Positions 44,214 through 55,699 of a stretch of DNA of 64,000 bases are shown here, piece after piece (the stretch's first letter is position 1; the number at the start of each line of letters is the position of its first letter). Below the pieces are notes generated by a model, which did not search any database, was not told where the DNA came from, and worked only from the letters and a program-made list of their open reading frames with translations. Source of the stretch: Neorhizobium tomejilense (GTDB lineage: Bacteria; Pseudomonadota; Alphaproteobacteria; Rhizobiales; Rhizobiaceae). The translations under genes and the position numbers were made by a program. Where the stretch lies: contig PVBG01000018.1 of assembly GCA_002968845.1 (NCBI GenBank), forward strand, positions 57,645 through 121,644. Reading direction: 5' to 3'.

Positions 44214-45878
44214 ATGGTCGCTAAAATAGAAGCTGTTAACGCAGGCGACGCGGCAGTTTCAGTGCGCGGCCTGACGGTCGACCTCCCGAAAGGCATGGAG
44301 CGAGCCCACGCCGTCGAAAACATCTCCTTTGATCTCAAGCGGGGTCAGATCCTGTGCATTATCGGCGAGTCTGGTTCGGGCAAGTCGGTAACGGCGAACA
44401 CGATTATGGGTCTCCTGCCGAAGATAATTCGGTGTTCGTCGGGGTCCATTCATCTTGACGGAACCGCCATCGTCGACGCGTCGCCGCAAAAGCTGCGGGA
44501 TATGCGCGGCCGGGTCGTATCGATGATTTTTCAGGATCCCCTGTCGGCGCTCAACCCTCTGATGACGGTGGGCGAACAGATTACGGAAGCCATGACTGCA
44601 CACGGTGTTGGCACAAAGGCGTCGCGGCGCAGCCGGGCCATCGAATTGCTGACTGAAGTGGGTCTGCCCGATCCGGAACTCATGTATTTCCAATACCCTT
44701 TCCGGCTTTCAGGTGGCCAACGCCAGCGCGTGATGATCGCGATGGCCCTGGCGCTCGAACCGAGCGTCCTGATCGCCGACGAGCCGACCACCGCACTCGA
44801 CGTCACGACCCAGGCGCAAATTCTCGAGCTGATCCGGGACATTCAACGCCGCAAAGGCATGAGCGTGATGTTCATCACCCATGATTTCGGCGTTGTGGCA
44901 GAGATCGCCGACAGTGTCGTGGTCATGGAGAAGGGGCGTATTGTCGAACAAGGCACCGCCGAGCAGGTCCTGAATTCACCCGCCCACCCCTATACCAAGC
45001 GCCTGATAGCCGCCGTCCCGCGCCTGACCGGCGAGGATCGTGTCCCCCAGGAGACCGCCAGCAAGGGGTCTATCTTGAAGGTTGAGGGATTGTCCAAAAC
45101 ATATCGAAGCGGCAGCGTGCTGTTCGGCGGCCAGCGTGTCGTGAATGCGGTGAACGATGTTTCCTTCGACTTGGCGCATGGGCGCACTCTGGGCGTCGTC
45201 GGAGAGAGCGGTTCTGGCAAATCGTCGCTAGGAAGGCTTCTGATCAAGCTTCAGGACAGCGATGGTGGTCGCATCCTGTTTGAGGGCCACGACATCGCCA
45301 AGCTTTCGGAATCGGAGTTCCGTCCGCTGCGGCCTCGAATCCAAATGATCTTTCAGGATCCTTTCGCGTCGCTGAACCCGCGGTCCACCATCGGACAAAT
45401 CCTGACTGTAGGACCCGTAGCGCACGGGATGTCCTACTCCCAGGCGCGTGAGGAAGCACGAGCGTTGCTGTCACATGTGGGCCTCGATGCAGGCGCCTAC
45501 GGGCGCTACCCGCACGAATTCTCCGGCGGCCAACGTCAACGCATCGGGATCGCTCGGGCCTTGATGTTCAAACCAAAACTTTTGGTTGCTGATGAGGCAG
45601 TCTCTGCTCTCGATGTGTCGATCCAAGCTCAGATTCTCGAGCTGCTGGATCAGATCCAACGAGAGACCGGCGTATCGATGATCTTCATCACCCATGATCT
45701 GCGCGTCGCCAGCCAGATCTGCGACGAGATCGCAGTGATGCAGAAGGGGCGGATTGTCGAACACGGTCCGCCGTCTCAAATCTTCCTAAATCCGCAATCG
45801 GCCTACACGCGTGAGCTGGTGGCGGCCATTCCAGGAGAGCGGCCGAGAAACACTCGGATGAATGCTGCGAACTATTGA
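44214..45878 (+). CDS. ABC transporter ATP-binding protein, two fused peptide/opine-type ATPase domains
   Basis: A 554-residue fusion of DppD- and DppF-like ATPases. The first Walker A is GESGSGKSVTANT with signature LSGGQRQRV and Walker B VLIADEPTTALD; the second is GESGSGKSSLGRL with FSGGQRQRI and LLVADEAVSALD. Each domain carries the C-terminal oligopeptide-transporter extension (HPYTKRLIAAVP; SAYTRELVAAIP). It energises the importer formed with the permeases at 47653 and 48639 and the binding protein at 45916. It is the first gene of the cluster. Confidence 0.92.
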   Translation: MVAKIEAVNAGDAAVSVRGLTVDLPKGMERAHAVENISFDLKRGQILCIIGESGSGKSVTANTIMGLLPKIIRCSSGSIHLDGTAIVDASPQKLRDMRGRVVSMIFQDPLSALNPLMTVGEQITEAMTAHGVGTKASRRSRAIELLTEVGLPDPELMYFQYPFRLSGGQRQRVMIAMALALEPSVLIADEPTTALDVTTQAQILELIRDIQRRKGMSVMFITHDFGVVAEIADSVVVMEKGRIVEQGTAEQVLNSPAHPYTKRLIAAVPRLTGEDRVPQETASKGSILKVEGLSKTYRSGSVLFGGQRVVNAVNDVSFDLAHGRTLGVVGESGSGKSSLGRLLIKLQDSDGGRILFEGHDIAKLSESEFRPLRPRIQMIFQDPFASLNPRSTIGQILTVGPVAHGMSYSQAREEARALLSHVGLDAGAYGRYPHEFSGGQRQRIGIARALMFKPKLLVADEAVSALDVSIQAQILELLDQIQRETGVSMIFITHDLRVASQICDEIAVMQKGRIVEHGPPSQIFLNPQSAYTRELVAAIPGERPRNTRMNAANY

Positions 45879-45915
45879 GAGCTACGGCGCCTAGCGTCAC
45901 TCGGGAGGAGAAATC

Positions 45916-47586
45916 ATGACTAAAGATCTAACGACCAAATCCACCTATTCACGACGTGACGCGCTGCGCCTGATGGCAGCGGGCAGCGTCGCGAGCTTTG
46001 TCGCACCCAACCTGCTCGGCAAACCTGCTTATGCGCAAACCCCTCCAACAACTCCGTCGGGCCGCGTGGTCGTCGGGCTTTCCCAGGAACCCACCGTCTT
46101 CAATCCGCTGATGGCACATATCGAGGTCGATGATGCCGTGCATTTCTCGGTCTTTGATGCGCTTTTTCGAATCGACCCAAAGGGCGTTCTTCAGCCCAAT
46201 CTAGCAGCTGAGGTGCCAAGCCAGAAGAATGGTGGGATCTCGCAGGACGGCCTCCAGTGGCGCATTCGTCTGCGTGACGACGTCCGCTGGCACGATGGCA
46301 AGCCGTTCACGGCCGACGATGTGAAGTTTACTCTCGAACTCATCACCAACCCGAAATTCCGCGCGTGGCGCACGGGTGGGCATTCTCTGGTCCGCGATAT
46401 CAAGGTGGTCTCGCCGACTGAGATCACCTGGCGGATGGAGAGCGTCTTCGCTCCATACATGTCGTTTCTTGCCGAAACCTTCATTGTGCCCAAGCATATC
46501 TTGGAAAAAGAGGCAGACCCTAACGCGGCCGCCTTCAATCAGGCACCTGTCGGCACTGGTGCATTCAAGTGGGCGCGGCGCATCGCAGGCGATCATATCG
46601 AACTCGTTGCCAACACCGAATATTTCGGGGAAGGCCCATATGTCGAGCGGGTCGTCTTTAAATATATCCCTGACATGACGGTACTCTACACCCAATTCAA
46701 GAGTGGCGATATCGACCTTACGGACCAAGCATACATTTCCGCTGATCACTACCAGGAAGCCAGCAAACTGCCGCGTCGTGTCGTGAAGCTGCAGCCTGGG
46801 GCATCGGTCGAGTCGATCTATCTCAATCTTGAGAAGCCACAATTCAAGGATCCGGCGGTGCGCCGTGCGCTTTATGCCGCGATCGATAGAAAGGCTATCA
46901 TCGACGCAATCTACTACGGCGTCGGGACCGTCACCGAGACCTTCATGCCGCAGCAATCCTACTACTACAATCCCGATCTGCCGGCGCAAGAATTCAACCT
47001 CAACCTCGCGCGCAAACTCCTCGATGAAGCCGGATGGCTGCCGGGGCCGGATGGAGTTCGGGGGAAGAATGGAGTGAGACTTGCCTTCGCCAACTCAACG
47101 ACTTCCGGCAATAATCTTCGGGAACAGGTGCAACAATTCCTGCAGCAAACCTTCGCTGAGATCGGCGTCGAGATGACCATATCGAATTTGCCAGCGGCAG
47201 TCATGTTTGGCGAATTCTGGCTTAAGTCACAGTTTGACTCGGCCATCTCCGGAGTAGCCCATCTCATTGCAGCGGATCCGGACGCAACGAACCGCCTGCA
47301 TTCAAGCGCAATCGTTGCGAAGGGCGGAAAGGGGTCCAACGTCGGCCAGTACTCCAATCCCGAAGTCGACGCGCTGCTCAAAAAGGGTGCCCAAACCTTT
47401 GATCCGGAGGCACGGCGCGCGATCTATCTTCGCGTGCAGGAAATCGTGCGGCAGGACCTGCCGTTTCTGCCGCTGTTTTCCGCTACCTATGTGATCGGGC
47501 GCAAGGAAGGGCTAGAGGGCTCCGAGTCTAACGCCAACACTCGAACAGCTTCCTGGCATGCTGCAGGATGGCATTGGAAGCGATGA
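45916..47586 (+). CDS. Periplasmic substrate-binding protein, family 5 (peptide/opine/nickel type), Tat signal
   Basis: A 556-residue SBP_bac_5 protein. The N terminus carries a twin-arginine motif (YSRRDALRLMAAG, Arg13-Arg14), and AYA-Q (residues 38-41) is a good cleavage site. The mature part shows VGLSQEPTVFNPL and GLQWRIRLRDDVRWHDGKPFT, the family signature. It captures the ligand in the periplasm for the linked importer. Ligand class unknown: peptides, opines or other amino derivatives. GGAGGAG precedes the start. A strong hairpin follows the stop. Confidence 0.92.
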   Translation: MTKDLTTKSTYSRRDALRLMAAGSVASFVAPNLLGKPAYAQTPPTTPSGRVVVGLSQEPTVFNPLMAHIEVDDAVHFSVFDALFRIDPKGVLQPNLAAEVPSQKNGGISQDGLQWRIRLRDDVRWHDGKPFTADDVKFTLELITNPKFRAWRTGGHSLVRDIKVVSPTEITWRMESVFAPYMSFLAETFIVPKHILEKEADPNAAAFNQAPVGTGAFKWARRIAGDHIELVANTEYFGEGPYVERVVFKYIPDMTVLYTQFKSGDIDLTDQAYISADHYQEASKLPRRVVKLQPGASVESIYLNLEKPQFKDPAVRRALYAAIDRKAIIDAIYYGVGTVTETFMPQQSYYYNPDLPAQEFNLNLARKLLDEAGWLPGPDGVRGKNGVRLAFANSTTSGNNLREQVQQFLQQTFAEIGVEMTISNLPAAVMFGEFWLKSQFDSAISGVAHLIAADPDATNRLHSSAIVAKGGKGSNVGQYSNPEVDALLKKGAQTFDPEARRAIYLRVQEIVRQDLPFLPLFSATYVIGRKEGLEGSESNANTRTASWHAAGWHWKR

Positions 47587-47594
47587 CCTTCGCT

Positions 47595-47621
47595 GCCGCC
47601 GTCGCGGATTGCGACGGCGGC
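47595..47621 (+). other. Perfect 11-bp hairpin after the binding-protein gene
   Basis: GCCGCCGTCGC, five-base loop GGATT, GCGACGGCGGC, nine bases after the SBP stop and 31 before the permease start. There is no T-run. Such stems protect the upstream mRNA and raise binding protein over permease. Confidence 0.75.
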
Positions 47622-47652
47622 AATCTATTGACGTTGTCATGAGGAGACCTAA

Positions 47653-48603
47653 ATGCGCGGCTTCCTGATTAACCGGCTCTGCCAGAGCCTTGTCCTTCTC
47701 CTGATCGTTTCGGTCATCGGCTTCGTCGTCCTGAACCTGATCCCAGGTGGCCCGTTGGCGCAATTTGGACTCGATCCCAGCATGACCCAGGATGACCTCA
47801 ACCGACTGAAAGAACAGCTGGGGCTCAACCGTCCACTGTGGATGCAATATCTAGACTGGGCCTGGCGCCTTGTGCAGGGTGACTGGGGCCATTCCTTCCG
47901 CGACGGTGCGTCGGTTCTGGACGTGATTGGACGGCACCTTTTTGCAACGCTGTTGCTAATGGGGTCTTCCACGATCATCGCGATCGCCATTGGTACCTGG
48001 ATCGGTATTCGCGGTGCTACGCACCGGTATTCTGTCTTTGACTACCTCGCTACGGTCGGCGCAATGGTGGCGCTGTCGATCCCGACCTTCTGGTTCGGGC
48101 TGGTTGGGATTTACGTGTTTTCGCTCCAGTTGGGCTGGCTGCCGGCCGGGAACATGTACACAATTGGGGATGGCTCGGCCTTAAATTACATGCACCACCT
48201 GATTTTGCCGAGCATAGTGCTGGCCTTGGTCCATGTCGCCATCTGGAGTCGATACATGCGATCCGCAACGCTTGACGTTATCAGCCAGGAATTCGTCAAG
48301 ACAGCACGCGCGAAGGGACTGAGCGAGCGCCGGATCTTGATGAAGCATGTCGTTGGCAACGCGTTGCTGCCGATGATCACATTGGCTGGAATGCAGCTCC
48401 CCAGCGTCCTAACGGGCGCCTTGGTCACCGAGACTGTGTTCACCTGGCCGGGAATGGGTCGACTGTTCCTGGATAGTCTAGGCTATAGCGACTACCCGGT
48501 TGTCATGGGCTTGCTGATGTTCTCCGCAATCCTTGTCGTTCTTTGCAATCTTATCACCGACATAGTCGTCGCAATCATCGATCCCCGCATCCGCCTGAGC
48601 TAG
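47653..48603 (+). CDS. ABC transporter permease, DppB type
   Basis: A 316-residue inner-membrane permease. It has the DppB-type N-terminal segment (MRGFLINRLCQSLVLLLIVSVIG, first membrane span), several hydrophobic spans and the EAA-type cytoplasmic loop (TARAKGLSERRILMKHVVGNA). GGAGACC precedes the ATG. It pairs with the DppC-type permease starting at 48639. Confidence 0.92.
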   Translation: MRGFLINRLCQSLVLLLIVSVIGFVVLNLIPGGPLAQFGLDPSMTQDDLNRLKEQLGLNRPLWMQYLDWAWRLVQGDWGHSFRDGASVLDVIGRHLFATLLLMGSSTIIAIAIGTWIGIRGATHRYSVFDYLATVGAMVALSIPTFWFGLVGIYVFSLQLGWLPAGNMYTIGDGSALNYMHHLILPSIVLALVHVAIWSRYMRSATLDVISQEFVKTARAKGLSERRILMKHVVGNALLPMITLAGMQLPSVLTGALVTETVFTWPGMGRLFLDSLGYSDYPVVMGLLMFSAILVVLCNLITDIVVAIIDPRIRLS

Positions 48604-48638
48604 GCGCACCACAAGATGCACAAAAGGAGTCAACCACT

Positions 48639-49517
48639 ATGACCGCGATCGCTGCGAAATCGGGCCAGGACCGCTGGTGGAACAGCCGAACCACACACCG
48701 CTTTTTGGGCCATCATCTGGCTCTGCTCGGAATGGTGATGATCGTCTGTTTGACGCTGGCTTGCGTTTTAGGTCCCCACCTGCTGCCGTACGATTCGCTC
48801 TATATCGATCTACGTGCCCGATTTTCGCCGCCGCTGACCGGCTACCACTATCTAGGCACCGATCCGCTGGGCCGGGATGTGGCCGCGCGGCTCTTCATGG
48901 CGGGACGAACCTCCCTACTGGTTGGCTTTTCGGCAATGCTCTTGTCGACGCTCATCGGAACGTTTGTGGGCGTCATCGCAGGATACCGTGGCGGCTGGAT
49001 CGGCACGATTCTAATGCGGACAGTGGATGGTTTTCTATCCTTCCCTTCGATCTTTCTGGTGCTTGCCCTCGCCGCAGCACTGAAGCCCGGCCCGATCATG
49101 ATTACCGTCGTTATCGCAGCCTCCAGTTGGATGGAGGTCGCCCGGATTGTCGAGGCTGAGGTCCGGTCGCTCCGCGAGCGCGAATTCGTTCAAGCCGGGC
49201 GCATGCTGGGGCTGAGCGGCACGCATATAATGTTCCGAGAAATCTTGCCGAATGCCATCGGTCCGATCATCGTCGCTGCCACTCTGACCGTTGCCCGGGC
49301 GATCCTCATGGAGGCCTATATCAGCTTCCTCGGTTATGGAATCCAGCCGCCGCTGCCCAGCTGGGGCAACATGCTGAATGGCGCGCAGCAGTATCTAAAC
49401 AGTGCGCCGTGGCTGGCCATCATTCCTGGTGCCGCCATCACCATTGCGGTCACCAGCTTTAACTTTATCGGCGACGGACTGCGTGATGCGTTCGATGTTC
49501 GAGCTGATCACAGCTGA
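48639..49517 (+). CDS. ABC transporter permease, DppC type
   Basis: A 292-residue permease. The DppC features YHYLGTDPLGRDVAARLFMAG and the EAA loop (QAGRMLGLSGTHIMFREILPNA) are clear, with about six membrane spans. The ATG at 48639 after AAAGGAG is chosen; the longer frame from 48543 lies inside the previous gene. It is the last transporter gene; an FAD oxidoreductase follows after 179 bases. Confidence 0.92.
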   Translation: MTAIAAKSGQDRWWNSRTTHRFLGHHLALLGMVMIVCLTLACVLGPHLLPYDSLYIDLRARFSPPLTGYHYLGTDPLGRDVAARLFMAGRTSLLVGFSAMLLSTLIGTFVGVIAGYRGGWIGTILMRTVDGFLSFPSIFLVLALAAALKPGPIMITVVIAASSWMEVARIVEAEVRSLREREFVQAGRMLGLSGTHIMFREILPNAIGPIIVAATLTVARAILMEAYISFLGYGIQPPLPSWGNMLNGAQQYLNSAPWLAIIPGAAITIAVTSFNFIGDGLRDAFDVRADHS

Positions 49518-49696
49518 GGAAACGAGCACCCGGAACGCCAACGGACGAAGCTCCTGAGGTGATGAAACATGTTTCGAGGTGATCGCCATAGGCGAGGCGC
49601 CGGAAACGTCACGTGCTTTCGATGAACAACGATTGTGAATCCCAACGCTCCCATAGGAGATAACGGCGTTCACGCATGTCCTTAAGGAATAAAATT

Positions 49697-51031
49697 ATGC
49701 CCGCCGAGGTCCAAAAAGTCAGTGACAGCGCCTCTTTTCCGACCGAGGTGGACGTCGCGGTCATCGGCGCAGGAATTATTGGTACCTGCACGGCCTATGA
49801 ACTCTCGCGCAGAGGGGTGTCCGTTGCTCTGCTCGAAAAAGGCATCGTTGGCGGCGAACAGTCGAGCCGCAATTGGGGCTGGGTTCGTCAACAGAACCGC
49901 GACATCCATGAACTAGCCCTTGCTATGTACAGTTTGCGGCGCTGGGAAGAGTTGGGCCCCGAGATCGGCCGCGATCTCGGTTTTCGTCGAAGTGGGATAC
50001 TTTATTGCACTAAGAACCAGGCGGATGTCGCCCGCTGGGAAAAATGGGGCCAGACCGCGCGCCTTCAAGGATTTCATAGCCAGATACTCAGTGCTTCCGA
50101 GACCAACGAACGGGCCTCAGGCGGCACGTCCTCCTGGGTCGGTGGAGTCTGGTCTCCGTCTGACGGGAGAGCGGAGCCCAGTCTTGCTGTGCCGGCCATT
50201 GCCGAGGCAGCAAAGGAAAACGGCGTATCGCTCCATCAAAACTGTGCCGTTCGGGGCCTCGACGTTGCAAACGGCCGCGTTACAGGAGTGTGGACTGAAC
50301 GGGGTCTTGTGAAAGCCAGCACAGTGGTTTGTGCCGGAGGTGCATGGGCCTCCCGCTTTTCTCATCGACTTGGAATAGAGCTTCCGGTCGCGAACATCGC
50401 CGGGACAGCGATCAAAACAACCCCGGCGCCCGAGGTTGTTCAAGCAGGATGCCTATCGGGTTCAAACTTCGTGATGCGGCGGCGGATTGACGGTTCCTAT
50501 ACGATCGCTGTACCCGGACATGGCACGCTCGACGTCACACCGCGTGGAATGCGATACGCGCTCAAATTCTACCAGATGTATCGCAGCAAGATCGGCAAGA
50601 AGCTCAAGTACCGCCTTAACAGCAGCTTCTGGAATGGCCCCGACGCCATTGGCAACTGGGAGAATGACGAGATTTCGCCGTTCGAAAAGAACCGCATTCT
50701 GGACCCCGCGCCCGATGGGGAGCTCGTCAAGCTGGCCGTGAAGAACCTTGAAACGGAATACCCGGCGCTGAAGGGGGTCGGGGTCGAGCGCGCTTGGGGA
50801 GGTCTGATCGATACCTCTCCGGATCTCATTCCGGTGATTTCGGAAGTGGAGGGACTGTCCGGCTACGTGATTGCCGCGGGCTTTAGTGGCCATGGTTTCG
50901 CAATCGGCCCAGGGGCTGGCCGGCTGGTGAGTGAGATCGTGCTGAACGATAGGCCGATGACTGACCTCTCACCCTACAGATTAAGCCGTTTCACAGATGG
51001 CTCCTCGATCAAACGTCCGGAAATGATGTAG
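49697..51031 (+). CDS. FAD-dependent oxidoreductase (DAO family), paralogue of 37210-38532
   Basis: A 444-residue DAO flavoprotein. VAVIGAGIIGTCTAYELSRRG is near residue 20, GGEQSSRNWGWVRQQNRD follows, and the C terminus is AAGFSGHGFAIGPGAG. It shares its signatures with the oxidoreductase at 37210. Placed after an importer, it probably oxidises the imported amino compound. The ATG at 49697 has AAGGA upstream; the ATG at 49676 is an alternative. Confidence 0.83.
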   Translation: MPAEVQKVSDSASFPTEVDVAVIGAGIIGTCTAYELSRRGVSVALLEKGIVGGEQSSRNWGWVRQQNRDIHELALAMYSLRRWEELGPEIGRDLGFRRSGILYCTKNQADVARWEKWGQTARLQGFHSQILSASETNERASGGTSSWVGGVWSPSDGRAEPSLAVPAIAEAAKENGVSLHQNCAVRGLDVANGRVTGVWTERGLVKASTVVCAGGAWASRFSHRLGIELPVANIAGTAIKTTPAPEVVQAGCLSGSNFVMRRRIDGSYTIAVPGHGTLDVTPRGMRYALKFYQMYRSKIGKKLKYRLNSSFWNGPDAIGNWENDEISPFEKNRILDPAPDGELVKLAVKNLETEYPALKGVGVERAWGGLIDTSPDLIPVISEVEGLSGYVIAAGFSGHGFAIGPGAGRLVSEIVLNDRPMTDLSPYRLSRFTDGSSIKRPEMM

Positions 51032-51195
51032 GCGGCAATCCGTGACCGCAGGCCGAGGATTCGTTTCACTGGTGTGGGTAGTTGAAACTATAACCAGACG
51101 ACGGCTCGCGTTAGGACATCTGCCGACAGTGGCTCGAGGGTCGTCGTTGAACGGCGAAACGATGCCCACGAACAAAAGAATAGGGAGGCTGAGCT

Positions 51196-53139
<1,944 letters not shown>

Positions 53140-53226
53140 ACAGGCCGCAGCGCCCGACGAGGCGCAGACGATATCGAAACTGAGAAGTGAAATTGAAATT
53201 ACTCGGTCCCCCAAGGGGAACGAAAG

Positions 53227-53258
53227 ACACGGCCATCGCATCTCCGGCCGTGTTTGGT
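53227..53258 (+). terminator. Probable terminator after acsA
   Basis: ACACGGCC, 11 loop bases, GGCCGTGT, followed by TTGG and then a short T-run (ATTTTTCC). Located 88 bases after the acsA stop. The remaining 277 bases up to 53535 show no gene. Confidence 0.55.
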
Positions 53259-53535
53259 TCCATTTTTCCTGCAGAGAGGCCGGGCTGAAACCGATCCGTA
53301 ACATCGTTCGGAGACAAGTTCCGCTACGCTGGGCGCCGGTGTTGCAACAGATTATGATACGGTTCTTACAACTCGTCGCGCTTCGACTACGCCGCTGGTT
53401 CACTGTCCTCGATTACAATGCCATCAACCGGCGGCCCAACGCGCATGCTACTTGAGACATGGCGCCAAAGGGCGGAGATCCCCAGACGCCTTCCCGGGTT
53501 GTCTTTCCGAACTGACAAATTCGCAGCCAGGCCCA

Positions 53536-54219
53536 TCAGCGTTGATCGAGCAATTTGATCTGGAGATCTTCCCAGTGCTCTCTGAATGCCTCCCGCGCTG
53601 TATCGTAGTGGCGGCTTCTCAAGCTGCTGATGAGCCTTTCGTGTTCTTCCGCCATTTCGTCGGCAGTGGTGTAGAAATCTTGCCGTTGCACGAGGAGAAG
53701 CTCGATCTCGCCTTCAAGTCCTGAGTAGGTTCGCTTCAGCCGGGCGCTGCCACTAGCGGCGATGATCGCCCGGTGGAAGTCTCTATCCGCAGTCACCAGC
53801 AGTGACTTGTCGGAGGATAGCGTTGAAGTATGCATAACCTCGACCGCCTCCAGCGCCTCTGATGGGATGACCCCGGTCAACACGATCAGACGAATGGCCT
53901 CGCCCTCAATGGCGCCGCGCATGCGCGTGATATCGACGATGTCGTCTGGGCCAAATTCAGGCACCATAAAACCGCGGTTAGGTATCTGACGCAGCAGGCC
54001 CTGCGTGACGAGCACCTGGGCTGCCGTACGGAACGTGTGCCGTGAGGTCGAATGATCCTCACACATCTTCACGTCACGTAGGAACTCGCCGGGTCGGAAA
54101 TCTCCCGACAAGATGCGCTGTCGCACGGCGTGGGTCAGTATTTCCACCGCGCTCGCGGGTAGGGGTTCGAGGTTCGTCTCAGCAGTTTCCGTTTGATTCG
54201 TGAGGTACTCTGGCGGCAT
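53536..54219 (-). CDS. GntR family regulator, FadR/FCD subfamily (GntR 2)
   Basis: A 227-residue GntR protein with winged helix (VRQRILSGDFRPGEFLRDVKM ... GLLRQIPNRGFMV) and FCD domain (DRDFHRAIIAASGSARLK). It follows the class III PLP gene on the same strand by 102 bases, so the unit reads kinase-PLP enzyme-gntR. The two GATTGT-N3-ACAAT palindromes upstream of the kinase gene have the form expected for FCD-type regulators and are its likely targets. Confidence 0.88.
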   Translation of the reverse strand: MPPEYLTNQTETAETNLEPLPASAVEILTHAVRQRILSGDFRPGEFLRDVKMCEDHSTSRHTFRTAAQVLVTQGLLRQIPNRGFMVPEFGPDDIVDITRMRGAIEGEAIRLIVLTGVIPSEALEAVEVMHTSTLSSDKSLLVTADRDFHRAIIAASGSARLKRTYSGLEGEIELLLVQRQDFYTTADEMAEEHERLISSLRSRHYDTAREAFREHWEDLQIKLLDQR

Positions 54220-54321
54220 GGCTCTGGCTTCGGTGGCGATTGTGTTCCCATACTTACGCCATATGCGGCGGCTCAGAACAAGGGAGATGAACTGTGGCTT
54301 CCGGCCGCTGCGTGTCGGGCC

Positions 54322-55692
54322 TCAAATCAGCACGGACCGAAGCGCTTTATCGACGCCCTCGATCAGACGCGTCGCGTTGGCCGATGTAAAGATGAGCGGT
54401 GGTCGGATCTTTAGGATATGGGCATCCGCTCCCGTCGCGGAAATGAGAATGCGCTGGTCGCGCAAGGCATTGACGACTGCAAGGGCACGGTCCATGTCTG
54501 GCGTTTTCCGATCCCGATCCTTAATAAGTTCGACGGCGAAATAGAGACCGGTCCCTCGAACATCGCCGACGAACTCGTAATTCTTCTGGAGGTCACGGAG
54601 GCCATGTAGAATTTCGCCACCGAGGTTGGCGGCGTTGTCCATCAATCCCTCCTCGATGATCGTGTCAAGCACGGCCCTCGCAGCCGCGATGGCGACCGAG
54701 TTACCGCCGAACGTGTTGAAATAGCGCATGCTGGATCCGAAATCGGCGACGAGTTCGGGTCGAAGGACTACGCCGGCGACGGGATAGCCGTTGCCCATGG
54801 GTTTTCCCATGGTGACGATGTCCGGATCGACCTTGTGACGGCTGTGACCCCAAAGATGGGTTCCGGTCCGCCCAAATCCCGATTGCACCTCATCGGCGAT
54901 GAACAGACCGCCGGCCTTGCGTACTATCTCCGCTACCGGCGCCAGAATGTCGGTCGGATCGACATAGAGACCATCGGAGGAGAAGGCGGAGTCGACGATG
55001 AAGGCCGCAAGGCCGCCGCCATGCTGCTCTATGTCTGCGATCTGCCGCGTGACATCCTCCGCCATCCGGCGGCCGATTTCCTCGACGGGCAGCCGATAAG
55101 AATCTGGCGCAGCGACCGTCCGAAGATAAGGATCAAGGGCCGACTTCCTACCGAGTGACGGCGAGATTGCCGCGACCGCTCCGCTGTTACCGTGATAGGC
55201 TTCGGCCGTGACGATGACACCGGTTTTGCGAGTGTGATAACGTGCGATCCGCAAGGCGAGGTCGTTGGCTTCCGAGCCGGTACATGTGAACATCGCGCAT
55301 CCGGTCCGGCCGAGTTCGCCGCCGAACGTACTGATCAGGGCCTCGGCGTAGTCCAGCAGGGGCTCCTGCATATAGCGCGTGTGGGTGCAGAGGATTTCGA
55401 GTTGCTTCTGGATTGCCTCGACCACACGCGGATGAGAGTGACCTAGCGATGCTACATTGTTGTAGGCATCGAGGTATTCGTTACCGTGCTTGTCATAGAG
55501 GAAGACGCCCTTGGCACGAGAGATCTCCACCGGCGACTTGTAGAAGAGCCGATAAGCAGGCCCGAGCAACCTTTGCCGTCTAGCGACATGGGCCAGATCT
55601 TCACTCGTGAGATGAGACGTGTCCTGAGGGTTGAAGCCATTAGGCATGTCGCCACGGTATCCTTTTGGCAGGGTGGTCGCTTGCTTGAACAT
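54322..55692 (-). CDS. Class III aminotransferase-fold PLP enzyme, probable amino-alcohol phospho-lyase (module 2)
   Basis: A 456-residue paralogue of the protein at 16051-17388. It has FTCTGSEANDLALRIAR near residue 140, IADEVQSGFGRTGTHLWGH near 270 and the PLP Lys297 in TMGKPMGNGYPV. Seven bases separate it from the upstream kinase, so kinase and PLP enzyme are surely cotranscribed. As for module 1, a phospho-lyase acting on an O-phospho-amine is the favoured role; a true transaminase is the alternative. Confidence 0.8.
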   Translation of the reverse strand: MFKQATTLPKGYRGDMPNGFNPQDTSHLTSEDLAHVARRQRLLGPAYRLFYKSPVEISRAKGVFLYDKHGNEYLDAYNNVASLGHSHPRVVEAIQKQLEILCTHTRYMQEPLLDYAEALISTFGGELGRTGCAMFTCTGSEANDLALRIARYHTRKTGVIVTAEAYHGNSGAVAAISPSLGRKSALDPYLRTVAAPDSYRLPVEEIGRRMAEDVTRQIADIEQHGGGLAAFIVDSAFSSDGLYVDPTDILAPVAEIVRKAGGLFIADEVQSGFGRTGTHLWGHSRHKVDPDIVTMGKPMGNGYPVAGVVLRPELVADFGSSMRYFNTFGGNSVAIAAARAVLDTIIEEGLMDNAANLGGEILHGLRDLQKNYEFVGDVRGTGLYFAVELIKDRDRKTPDMDRALAVVNALRDQRILISATGADAHILKIRPPLIFTSANATRLIEGVDKALRSVLI

Positions 55693-55699
55693 GACATTC

